DNA from: Epithemia pelagica
Lineage: Eukaryota; Bacillariophyta; Bacillariophyceae; Surirellales; Surirellaceae
Direction: 5' to 3'
Length of the DNA stretch: 64,000 nucleotides
Assembly: GCA_946965045.2 (NCBI GenBank)
Contig: OX337240.1
Coordinates: 2,666,001 to 2,730,000, forward strand
Position 1 is the first letter of the stretch; each line of letters opens with the position of its first letter. This document shows positions 37,274 through 47,560 of this stretch, one piece after another. The notes beneath the pieces are model-generated. The model was given only the letters and a program-made list of their open reading frames with translations. It did not search any database and was not told the origin of the DNA. Position numbers and translations under genes: made by a program.

Positions 37274-40200
37274 AGACATCTCTTATCTCTTTGCCCTCCG
37301 CTTCATGCGTGTTTGTGTACAGGAGACGTTCGCGCAACGAACGTTCCGAAGCCATTGAAGGACATCTTTGCGAGAATCTTTCCCTTATGCTGGCGATAGC
37401 TATGGTGATTGAATCATACCCCAAGGATCACACTGTGACAACTGGAAATGGACTGCAGCGATGAACGAGTTGCGTTTATGCCGAATCGTTGCTGGTGCAA
37501 ATTGGCTTGTTGCGTATTGTCAATATCGATTGTATGCAGCTGAATGTCAAATGCCAAATGCCAAATGCAAGTTAAGCAGGATTTCTATGGCATCTGCGGC
37601 GACGCTTTCGTGCATGGTTGGGATCGGGTGTTTTCAGCATCATCTCTCACATTGACGCTACCTGGTATCCAGCCCAGGCATTGTGGCCATCTCTCCCATG
37701 TGTTCAGTTTTCTTTATCCTTGTCTCCATCAGTGAAATCCTGTTCAAAATGATGATGTTTCGTGTTTCTAGCCCTACAATGTCCTTGTTGACCTAGTAAA
37801 GGAGAGGGTCCTTGGTACACATCAGGTCCTCTTCCTGGTTGATACACGTATCATTGGTATTCAGGTGAGCTCATGAATCCAAGTAAAGATCCAGCGAGGT
37901 CGCTCCTCTTGTATTGGGCGGACACCGCAAGTCATAATCCGAGCATTTGTGCTAAGATGCCCTGAATTTTTTTCATGCCGTCCAACTGTGGCATGAGAAT
38001 TTGCTTTTTTATCTCCGGCTGCAAAAGTTGCCTCGTTCCTTGAATGTTGATCGGAGACTTGGTCATGAATTGAAACTTCATTGGTCAGATGATCACAGGG
38101 TGCATTCCAAATGTCGATGGGCATCATCCGGAACTGTTTCATTCCTCTCGCAGTTTGAAGGGGGTGCAAGTCATGATTCGTGCATCTAATGAAAGAGTCA
38201 TCGAGTGCTATGACCCCTTTTTTAAATGCGCGGATGATGATTTGCTCCTTTTTCAATCAGATACATGAGCGGGGTGTCTTTTCGTCAGTCTTGAGTAGAC
38301 TCGAGTTTCTTTTTAACTTTGATTTGTCGAGGTACTATCTCCTGTCGAAGTCATGAATGACCTGGGATTTCACGTCGGCACATCTATGGGGCTTGCCACA
38401 AACAGCATCTTCGACTTAACATGTCAACATAAAACTTCAGTGCCGTTGCTTCGTTCATACGAATATTGCCATCACAAACAAGGGCCGCCGCTCAGAACGT
38501 CGACCTAATTTTGTTCCCAAGTTTGCCTTACTGCGCTTCTTCCAATGACCAGGTCTGGAGGCTCCACAAGATGCCCCCTTGCACTGATAATCGGGCTTTG
38601 TTGCCCTTGCAGTTCTGCGGACTTCAAGACCAAGCAGCTTCAGTAGGCCTAGCTCCAATCCCGAATTTTTTAATTATCTTGCCTTGGCTTCTTCACGCTA
38701 TTGTACTGACCCCATTTTTCTTGGACCAAGGCGACAAGCATGGATGAGCTCCCAGAAGAGCACTATCCGCTGGGCGGAGAAGATGACAATGGAATCATGA
38801 ACGGGAATCTGTGCAGATATATGATTTATGGTGTCGTCCCGTTTGTACCAGGTCCATGATGTGGTATGTGGTCAGTGCTAGCAAATGAATATGAGAAATA
38901 ATCAGACGCCGTCGATATGAATTCTGAATTCGCATCGTTCTTCTTCGGGTCACATCGAAATGCGATATCCGTTGGGTACGAAGAGCATAACAAATCCTAA
39001 TAATTAGGCCCCTTGAATCTCTTATCTCTTTGATTTGCGAGCAACGCGGCATTGCAATTGACTTCCATCGAACAAACACTGGGTCAATGCAAGGACGTCT
39101 TTCGTTTCTCACTGTTTACGATTCTGGTCACTGGTTGGCGACTTGGTCTTTGAATTCGCAACTTATTTCTTATAGGGGCGTGTAGTTTTTGTTCCACTCT
39201 TGAACGAGATCTGACGGCAAGTTGATGAAACCAGGCCGGCATAAATTATCACTCATAAGGACCCATGCCAAATCGACAGGTTCAAAACTCTTGATTCTGG
39301 TTCAATTGATCAAATCAATGACATCAATGGTACATGCTTGAACCGTCTCGATGGTTTATATTGCGAGTGTCTGAAGTATAAAACGAATGACACCGTAAGG
39401 TCAAGGGCCAAGTATCAAGCGATGTTGAAAAAGGTACTCCCACTGCTACTCACCTCGCCTTTATGCTACGATAACAAAAATGGCACATGATGGAAACGCT
39501 ATCACAGCTGAAGAGTATCAGGAGGACTGTGATCTTCGAGGGACGTATTTCAAGGTGTCTCGATGCACACCGAGATTGATAGCGTTATTTTGTCAAGAAG
39601 CGAACGTGTTTTCAGATCTAGAGTTTGTGTCGCCAGGTGCTTGTTACGCCTTCTTGTCCGAGACAGAACTGTAACAGCCTTCATGCTTCCACGGTGACAT
39701 CGATACGTCGCCAGGACGAGATTTAAATTGTTGGTTTTGAGACAAGGCTTGAGGATGCACTGATACACAATAACACTTTCGGAATGCACTCATCTGGATG
39801 AGAGGCAGAAATTTTTGTGCATGTACTTGGATGAAAGCAACCGCCAAAATCATGGACTGTCGAATCGAAGAAGGCTTGATCGTTCCGCCTACCAACTCAG
39901 GAACAGCGATGAGTGATTTCTCGTCCTGGACATGGATGAAAGCAACCAGCAAAATCATGGACTGTCGAATCGAAGAAGGCTTGATCGTTCCCCCTACCAA
40001 CTCAGGGAACAGGGATGAGTGATATCTCGTCCTGGAGCATAACAAAATGGTGACATTTTCCTCATGTTCCCATTGGCTCAACGATCCTTATGGATGTTGA
40101 AGTGAAAGCTTCCTTACATGAAACCATCACGAGATCTTATGCAAGAGGCATATCATCTTCCAAGTTGTCGAATCAGCAATACATTTTCATCGTAGTACCG

Positions 40201-41228
40201 GTGCAACACTTGGCAATGATCTGTCTTTCGCAAAAGTCCTGAGTGACTAGTAACTCCCGTTGATGCGGTCCTGTTTCGAAGCTTTCCCCACCGGAACATG
40301 CTCCTAAACATGAGATCAGATCGCCTTGGGTCATTTATGCCGTGGATATTTGCACTACAGAGCACATGTATGGAACCTGGATCCGCTCGTCGACAAGCGG
40401 AGAAAATGCGGCTTCTTGATCTTTGTTTGAGCAACGAGGGCAGACTAGTTGGACCAACGAACGACGAACACCAAAACAAAAAACCACTACTATACCCTGA
40501 TCGGTCCTTCTTGGTACAAATATGCCGTCGGATATTTGCATGGGGGAGTACGCGAAGCATGAATCAGCTCAACGACACACCGAGAATATGCAGGTTCCTG
40601 ATCTATATCCAAGCAAAATCTTGCATCAACGAACAAAAAAGGACAACGATGAATTACTTGCCTGAGAGTATCATCCCTGGAAAGGGAGTTATTCTTTAAT
40701 CCTGTCAGAAAAAGTGGGTGTGAAATGGATTTATGCAATATGCTATTGCGCATTACGCCGTCTCTTATCGTGCATCTTCCGTTGATGACGCCGCATCGAT
40801 CTTTTATGGTTGGTGGTCGTCAGGACAGTCGTCATCAACGCCGAATTATGTGCTCTGTCGACAGCGATGCTGTATTCTCATTTCATGTACTCTCTCGTTG
40901 TCACACGGTGACGCAGCAAGAAAATCTTCATGGCTGTCCTCTCTTTCTCCCTGTACGAGGGGAAAGCTACCGAAGCTATGTGATGTGACGGACGGGATGA
41001 AAGTCTCTATATTCAAAGTCTATCGTCACCGCAATCTTCACCTATCATCCATTGCAATCATTCTGGCCATCATATAACAAGCATACTGCTGAGATGGGAA
41101 CTGGGATTGTCTTCTTGAGAATATACAATGGTGTTGTTGTGTTTAACGCAGTATTCTGAAAGAGCTAAGACTCGATCAGTCCATTTTTCCTTACATGGAT
41201 GACAGGATATCCTGATGTTGTGGAATAT
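37274..41228. other. Gene-poor region with degenerate repeats
   Basis: No gene is recognised. It contains GGATGATGATTTGC (38232-38245), two AAGTCAT-A/G-AT-type repeats at about 37929 and 38168, and the 105-bp tandem duplication at 39828-40037. Frames on both strands are short and not protein-like apart from those created by the duplication. Confidence 0.4.
39828..40037. repeat. Tandem duplication of a 105-bp unit
   Basis: Two adjacent copies (39828-39932 and 39933-40037) differ at a few positions. Because 105 is a multiple of three, frames on both strands stay open across both copies: a plus frame repeats WMKAT-x-KIMDCRIEEGLIV and a minus frame repeats VGGTIKPSSIRQSMIL. Confidence 0.85.
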
Positions 41229-41513
41229 TGTTGGATCACTAGATTGGCCCAAATGGAGTCTTCCGCGCACAGAAGCAATAGAGATGTAAATGTAGACGAA
41301 TTGCTTTTCAAAATGATCGATCTAGAAAGAGTGAGTGTTACGACTAGAGTGTTGTCCAAGATGGGAATTGTTGTTGTGCCAGTTGAGATCGAAATCATCC
41401 AAGAGCTAGGTGATCTATAACCGCCTCCCATGCGGTTTCTATCCCAATGATTTGGATGTGCGACCACTTCGGGATCACGACATGAAGAGCGACTCAATTC
41501 TTTGATTCCGACA
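41229..41513 (-). repeat. 3' LTR of Copia element 2
   Basis: Paired with 47156-47440 at an offset of 5927 bp. Differences noticed: GGGAATTG against GGGAGTTG, and AAGAGCTAGG against AAGATCTAGG. Confidence 0.92.
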
Positions 41514-41803
41514 CCCTGCCAAATTGTGTCGCTCGAATGTCATTGATGCCATAAATTTTGACGAATGCAGAATGATGTGAGAACTGTGTTGCGTGTGCGT
41601 TGAAAGATACCCCGCCTGACTTCGATGTGCTTGTTGTTGTCGGTATGTAATGATGATGATGATAATTTGTTGTTGATGTTGTTGTTGGATTTTGTTGGAT
41701 TCTGATATTATTTTGGTTTTGTGTTGAGATTGCAGTTCAGGCCAGATGCTATCGATGAAGATGACGCGTTTCACTATGGTGGTATGAGGATGAATGGGCT
41801 TGG

Positions 41804-44800
41804 TCAATTGGAAGTCGATTGAGAGCGAAGAAAGGATTGAATCCAGTATGGAATGGGGCCTTGATGGACCATCAATGCGGTTTCGGATCCAGCTAAGGGT
41901 TCAACGTGAGCGCATGGAAGATCACTGGCAGTGTTTGTGGGATCGTCATCGGCCTTGATGTTGGGATCAAGATCGGAGCAATAGACGAGACTGTGACGCT
42001 TGAAGTCAGGACCAGACAAATTCTTGGTGAAAAGATCGGCGCTGTTGTCCGGTGAGTGAACCCATACTGTATGAATGAGTCCTTCTTCCTTCATCTCACG
42101 CAAGAAATGCCACTTCACATCAATATGCCGAGTACGACCACCCACACTCCATGAGTGTGTCAATGCAAGAGCTCCTTTGCAATCCATGTGTAGAATCATG
42201 GGTTTGGCAACGGTAAGTCCCATCTGTTCCAGTACGCGCATTCCAAACAACATCCTCTGACCTGTTTCAACGGCTGCAACAATTTCGGCTTCACTCACGG
42301 ATAGAGTCACACAGTCTTGCATACGGCTAGATTCAGAAATGGGAGCATCTTGCAAGAAAACTGAAATACCAGATATGCTGTGGCGGCGTTCGGGATCCTT
42401 GGCGAAATCGGAATCACTGATACCACGGATGACAAAGTCAAAACTGTCCTTGCGACCATCCCAACAACCAACCGGACGGAGTGTTTTACTGCGCTCAGAA
42501 GTGTCCATACAGTACCGCATGACGCGGTACATTGCCTTGAGGTGGTTCTCCGTTGCTTGTTTCATAAACTTCGACAATTCACGGACGGAGTTCAAAATAT
42601 CTGGTCGAGTCCATTTCATAAGATGCAACAACTTTCCAACTCCGCTACGATAGAGAGACTGCTGCTTGGAAGTCAAACTGGGGGATCCATCGTCATTGCG
42701 AAGAACTTCTCCAGGTGCTGCAGGAGTTGTATACGGCTGTGAAGGAATCGGTACGTCAAACTCATCGTGAAAGCTCTTCAACAACACGGGCTGACTCAAC
42801 TTGCTCTGGCGATTGGTCCGATCGATGTCAATCTTGCACCCAATATATTCGGTCATAGGACCACAATCATCACAGTCGAAATGGGCCTTCATTGCTTCCT
42901 TTGAATGGTGGACTCCGGCTTCAGAGCCACAAATCAAAAAGTCATCTACCCATGACAGCCAAATCACTAATCCAAACGCAGTCCAGGCGAAATAAAGACA
43001 AGGGTCTGCGCGATTGCGAAGAAATCCAATGAGCTGCATCACGACCTGAACCTTATTCCAAAAGGCTCGAGCGGCTTGCTTGGTTCCGTAGAGAGTCTTT
43101 CCCAGAAACACCAACCAACCGGGCGGATATTTGGATTCCATTCCTTTCGGAATGGTCATCCACATCTTGCGGTCCTTTTCAAAATCGCCGAGGAGAAAAG
43201 CGCCCTTGACGTCCATAATATGGACCACCCAATTCGCAATGATGATCAGAACAAGAATGATCATGATGGTCATCTCGGACGCGACAGGAGCAAACGTCGC
43301 ATGACTGTCATAATGTTCGCCGTCGACCTGTTCATAGCCACGGGCGTTAAGACGAGCACGAAAAGTGCCGTTCGCCTTCTTCTTCATGGCCCAAACATTA
43401 CTCAGAATCTTAGCTCCGACAGGGACATCTTCCGGAGCACACGGAATAAACACACCGTTATCAATCATGCGCTGATATTCTTTTTCAATGGACTCAAGCC
43501 ACTGGTCACGTTCAGGACCATTTATGGCTTCTTTGTAGGACAGGACGTGTAACTCTTTAGTATTCTGGATTCCACCGCCTAGACCTGCACCCACTAGGGC
43601 ACATTCCTGTGCAAGCGTTGTAGAGTTTGTGCTATATCCTGAGGCAATACTGTCAATCGGAAAGGTAGGAGCTTGATAGTCGGGATCGACATCAGTAGAC
43701 AGAAAGGCATCGCTGATATCATTGGAGATCAGAGGGGCATCATCATGAAATACAGGAGCTCGATACATGTCGGCATGTTGATAGCCTTGTCGAACGTCAG
43801 AAGCTGGAGGAGCGAAATCGAAATCGGCATCTTCATGTCCCAAAGATGACATAGCTTGATAATACCGCACCTCGGCGCTACTCAGTTGCAATCGGCTGAA
43901 ATCGATGCCAGCACATGCATATTCTTCAATCAGTCGCTTCGGAGGTCGAACATGTCGTCCTGTGCGAGTGACTTGCTCGCGACGAGGAGTTGCAGACGTC
44001 ATCACGCTTACATTATCGTCGGCATCATCGGCTTGATTGATGGTTTCGACAGTCGGTCGTTCAATCTCCATGGGTGCATTGGATTCGGGCTCGATCTCGT
44101 CTGTCTTTGGTTGGGCGTTGTTGTCTTCAAGCATTTCAATAAACGGAGCATTGTCATCGACTAATGGTAGGTCTTCATGGTCGGCATAAGTACTTGGGTC
44201 AACAACTGGACTAACCATGAGATGGGGCACACTTGGAGGAGGAACAAAATACATGCGGCGAAGCCAAACCACATCTCGAGTCATATGGACCATTTTGGTG
44301 GTTGGATTGAACATTCGATATACATCGCCCGCATGATCCTTACAATAGCCCACAAAGAGACAATGGGCTCCACGATCATTCAGCTTCTTTGAGGTGTCTG
44401 TGGCGACCTTGACAGTTCCGGCCTCTCCCCATGTGCGAAGATGATGGGCGAATTTTGGAAGTTGACCACACCAATGTTCATACCGAGTCTGAGAAACACC
44501 ATTGATCTCAATGACGACGAGTCCATCTAATAAAGTCGCAGTATCGAAGGCTGTAGTCCACAATAAATTGCGATATTCCAAAGGCAGGTTAGCTCGATGC
44601 ATCATAGCTCTTCCACGCATAGCAATGGTAGAGATGCTAACTTCCGCTAGGGAGTTCTGTTGGGGAGTATTGCGTGCGGTGAACTCGAACTCGATGCCCA
44701 ATTTCCACGCAGCAGACTGTGCTCGAGACTGTAGAAGAATGTTCTCACCGGCATTGTCAAGTCGGACATGTGTCACACCCAATCCATTGGATGCCCATCG

Positions 44801-46930
44801 TTGAAACAATTCGCAAACGGGTTCGACCATTGCGTTCTTTGAGGAATGAAAAGATGAGAATTTTAGTTGGGTCTTTCCATGCACTATCATACACCACTGG
44901 TATTTCTTGGGGTATGGCATCGAAGGCGTACGACGGACAGAACTCATGTCAAGATACACACGATTCACGGCAAGATTTTGGCTCGGATCATAATCGTCGT
45001 CAAGTTTGGTTTTCGACTTGGATCGAGGAAAGTTCTTTCGACGTGCCTTTCCGGCTGCACATGCGGCACATTGGTCCATTGGAGATGAGTCAAGAGTGAA
45101 TCCAAGATGATCCATGATGGCCTTGAGTTGATGATTGCCGATGTGGCCAAGACGGTCATGTGCTTGCTGCTGTGTCATGATGTTGCGCTTTGTTGGGAAG
45201 TTGACATTGGGTACCGCGCCAATGATTTCTTGATGTGTCTTGCTGGTGTCACGACGTAAGTACATGCAGAAAATCATGCCATCTGGAGTGGGAATGACGA
45301 TATCGAACTCAACATGCATCTGACCTTTGCTGATGACAATCTTCTCCGATGATCCAGACAGAGACCAACCTTGCTTCAGCATTTTCGACACGCTGAAAAG
45401 GTTGAAGGCAGCCGACGGAAGAAGATTCACACCAGTCAGACGAGCTGGGCCGACTTCGTGGCCATGTTTATTGCAACGAATACCAGGCAAATCACCAATC
45501 AACGAAGCAGTTTCGGTTGTAGCATTGGCCATCACCAATCCGATGGGATCAACAGGTTTGTGGAGGTTGATCATCCCTTGTGCATGGGATGTCATGTGTT
45601 GGGTTGCGCCAGTATCAGCGATCCAAATATTCGGATCACGCAAGATCTGAATGTCGGAAGGGAACTCGATTCCGCTCAAAAGCGCTTCAACATGAGTGCC
45701 TTGAGAAGGATTAGCAGTCGTGGCGCTATTGGTGTTCACAGGAGGACCGGTCAAATTTGATGCAACAACAGTGGCAATGTCTTGTGTTCCATTGGGAATT
45801 GGAGTCTGTTGTGGTGGTGGTTCTTGTGGAGCTTGTTGTTGTTGACGGCGACTTGTCCAGTTCGGCGGACGCAGATGTGCATTCTTGGGGTTCTCCCAGC
45901 ATCGATGTGTCGAATGTCCATACACTTTACAATCCTCACAATATGGTCTTGGGCGATTGGGATCGTATGGGCGTTGTTGATACTGTCCTGGAGTGTTTGG
46001 TTGATATGCTTGATGCTGAGGAGGTCCATTGTTTGGAGCTTGGTATTGTCCAGCGACCAATGCTGTACCTTGATGGGCTTGATTGAGGCGCAAAGGACAT
46101 TGGTAGTATCCATGGCCTGGCTCTTGGCAGAAGTTGCAAATCACATAAGGACTAGAGACCTCGGAGTTAGTGCTTCCAACGGCTTGACAAATGGGAGCAT
46201 TCTTGACAACTTGAGTGGCTTGAAGTGACAATCCACCACTGTCAAGACTCGATTCCGTTCCGTCTTCGCCATCGTCATCTTCGTCATGGTGGAGATTCCA
46301 TTGTGTCATCATGGCGTCGATCAGATCATCGGCCGTTACTTGACTTCCTTTGGCTCGTTGTTCGGCGGCTACGATGGTGTTGTATACTGGAGCAGCTTTC
46401 TCGATCACAATGGCGACAAGATCGTCGTCATTCAACTCGTGGTTGTGTCGATTCTCAATCTGGGAGATCTTCTTACGGAGAATCTTGGGATTCATGGTAT
46501 CAGTCATGTTGATTTTGTTGATATCTTGTCGGATTTGTGTCTTGGCCGCAATGTTTTCGCTTGTATAATTTCGATTCAACCCCTTGATGATGATATGAGC
46601 TTGTCCACCCGGCCAATCAGCTGTGATGGACTTCATGACGAGCTTGAGATCGTCATCTGCTTGGAGAGCCATGCTGAGACAGGATACCGCCATTGCATTA
46701 CGGTGTAAAGCCTTCTTCTGCTTCTTTCCGGAGTCTGTTGATTCGTCGATCACGGCATCTTCTGTTCCCGGCAAATCAGGATCAGGCTGTTCTGAGAGAG
46801 CTTGTATGAAATTGTATACTCGGGCATGAGAACGGAATCTCATCCACCAGATCGGATAGTCCGACTTCTTCCCGGAGAAAGTTGGTACCTTGACCACTGT
46901 TGCTGACTTGTCATTGCTTGTAGTATCCAT
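41804..46930 (-). CDS. Copia gag-pol polyprotein
   Basis: 1708 residues from ATG 46930, no internal stop. Gag occupies about residues 1-260. Two CCHC zinc knuckles follow (C265-C268-H273-C278 and C331-C334-H339-C344), then a Gln/Pro linker. The protease has WIADTGATQHM with Asp 439. The integrase has a HDRLGHIGNHQ / CAACAAGKAR zinc-binding head, a VYLDMSS Asp, VRLDNAGEN, and a glutamate in NSLAEVS. The reverse transcriptase has MDVKGAFLLGDF and WVDDFLI (about 1327-1330). RNase H has ISDSDFAKDPERR, SVSEAEIVA, HMDCKGAL and a final HSPDNSADLFTKNL. This is a full Copia order in one frame, so gag and pol would be made in equal amounts unless regulated another way. The element looks potentially active. 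Confidence 0.96.
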   Translation of the reverse strand: MDTTSNDKSATVVKVPTFSGKKSDYPIWWMRFRSHARVYNFIQALSEQPDPDLPGTEDAVIDESTDSGKKQKKALHRNAMAVSCLSMALQADDDLKLVMKSITADWPGGQAHIIIKGLNRNYTSENIAAKTQIRQDINKINMTDTMNPKILRKKISQIENRHNHELNDDDLVAIVIEKAAPVYNTIVAAEQRAKGSQVTADDLIDAMMTQWNLHHDEDDDGEDGTESSLDSGGLSLQATQVVKNAPICQAVGSTNSEVSSPYVICNFCQEPGHGYYQCPLRLNQAHQGTALVAGQYQAPNNGPPQHQAYQPNTPGQYQQRPYDPNRPRPYCEDCKVYGHSTHRCWENPKNAHLRPPNWTSRRQQQQAPQEPPPQQTPIPNGTQDIATVVASNLTGPPVNTNSATTANPSQGTHVEALLSGIEFPSDIQILRDPNIWIADTGATQHMTSHAQGMINLHKPVDPIGLVMANATTETASLIGDLPGIRCNKHGHEVGPARLTGVNLLPSAAFNLFSVSKMLKQGWSLSGSSEKIVISKGQMHVEFDIVIPTPDGMIFCMYLRRDTSKTHQEIIGAVPNVNFPTKRNIMTQQQAHDRLGHIGNHQLKAIMDHLGFTLDSSPMDQCAACAAGKARRKNFPRSKSKTKLDDDYDPSQNLAVNRVYLDMSSVRRTPSMPYPKKYQWCMIVHGKTQLKFSSFHSSKNAMVEPVCELFQRWASNGLGVTHVRLDNAGENILLQSRAQSAAWKLGIEFEFTARNTPQQNSLAEVSISTIAMRGRAMMHRANLPLEYRNLLWTTAFDTATLLDGLVVIEINGVSQTRYEHWCGQLPKFAHHLRTWGEAGTVKVATDTSKKLNDRGAHCLFVGYCKDHAGDVYRMFNPTTKMVHMTRDVVWLRRMYFVPPPSVPHLMVSPVVDPSTYADHEDLPLVDDNAPFIEMLEDNNAQPKTDEIEPESNAPMEIERPTVETINQADDADDNVSVMTSATPRREQVTRTGRHVRPPKRLIEEYACAGIDFSRLQLSSAEVRYYQAMSSLGHEDADFDFAPPASDVRQGYQHADMYRAPVFHDDAPLISNDISDAFLSTDVDPDYQAPTFPIDSIASGYSTNSTTLAQECALVGAGLGGGIQNTKELHVLSYKEAINGPERDQWLESIEKEYQRMIDNGVFIPCAPEDVPVGAKILSNVWAMKKKANGTFRARLNARGYEQVDGEHYDSHATFAPVASEMTIMIILVLIIIANWVVHIMDVKGAFLLGDFEKDRKMWMTIPKGMESKYPPGWLVFLGKTLYGTKQAARAFWNKVQVVMQLIGFLRNRADPCLYFAWTAFGLVIWLSWVDDFLICGSEAGVHHSKEAMKAHFDCDDCGPMTEYIGCKIDIDRTNRQSKLSQPVLLKSFHDEFDVPIPSQPYTTPAAPGEVLRNDDGSPSLTSKQQSLYRSGVGKLLHLMKWTRPDILNSVRELSKFMKQATENHLKAMYRVMRYCMDTSERSKTLRPVGCWDGRKDSFDFVIRGISDSDFAKDPERRHSISGISVFLQDAPISESSRMQDCVTLSVSEAEIVAAVETGQRMLFGMRVLEQMGLTVAKPMILHMDCKGALALTHSWSVGGRTRHIDVKWHFLREMKEEGLIHTVWVHSPDNSADLFTKNLSGPDFKRHSLVYCSDLDPNIKADDDPTNTASDLPCAHVEPLAGSETALMVHQGPIPYWIQSFLRSQSTSN

Positions 46931-47155
46931 GATGATATTTTTGATGATAGATGAATGGAGTTAGACGAGTTTGGCAAACAACAACACACGATCAACGATT
47001 CCAAACCTTTGCGGTAATGGTCGTTCTGTCCCGATTTCAATGTAACAATCCAACGATTTGACTCAGTTCTTCGATTCTTCTTGTTCCCGTAAGGCTTGAT
47101 TCTCTTTCTATTGCATCAGAGGGACCAACAAAGCAATCACCGATACTAGCTAGTA

Positions 47156-47440
47156 TGTTGGATCACTAGATTGGCCCAAATGGAGTCTTCCGCGCACAGA
47201 AGCAATAGAGATGTAAATGTAGACGAATTGCTTTTCAAAATGATCGATCTAGAAAGAGTGAGTGTTACGACTAGAGTGTTGTCCAAGATGGGAGTTGTTG
47301 TTGTGCCAGTTGAGATCGAAATCATCCAAGATCTAGGTGATCTATAACCGCCTCCCATGCGGTTTCTATCCCAATGATTTGGATGTGCGACCACTTCGGG
47401 ATCACGACATGAAGAGCGACTCAATTCTTTGATTCCGACA
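47156..47440 (-). repeat. 5' LTR of Copia element 2
   Basis: Partner of 41229-41513. Its outer edge at 47440 is followed at once by the 5' untranslated part of the non-LTR element. Confidence 0.92.
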
Positions 47441-47560
47441 ATTCTGAGGTCAAGCAAATCGAAAAGCTCTCGACACCGCAGCGTTGTCCCCCAAAAATTT
47501 GGAAATTTAGTAGAAACAGTACCAAGCTCTACGTGGATCTTTTGAAGCAAGATACCGACC

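Larger units (their letters stand above)
41229..47440 (-). mobile_element. Intact Ty1/Copia-type LTR retrotransposon 2
   Basis: The LTRs are 285 bp (41229-41513 and 47156-47440) with two differences found. On the minus strand they start TGTCGG and end CCAACA, the canonical TG...CA form. A purine tract TTTGGCAGGG abuts the 3' LTR. A single uninterrupted gag-pol frame lies between. The flanking five bases (AATAT left, ATTCT right) do not match, so no target duplication is visible. The right LTR directly adjoins the 5' region of the non-LTR element, suggesting insertion at or near its 5' end followed by loss or rearrangement on one side. No TGG-type primer site adjoins the 5' LTR. Confidence 0.92.

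Noticed and set aside
43076-43552. 158-residue plus-strand frame and similar long plus frames inside the Copia polyproteins
   Set aside because: They lie antisense to an intact gag-pol gene and show no domain of their own.
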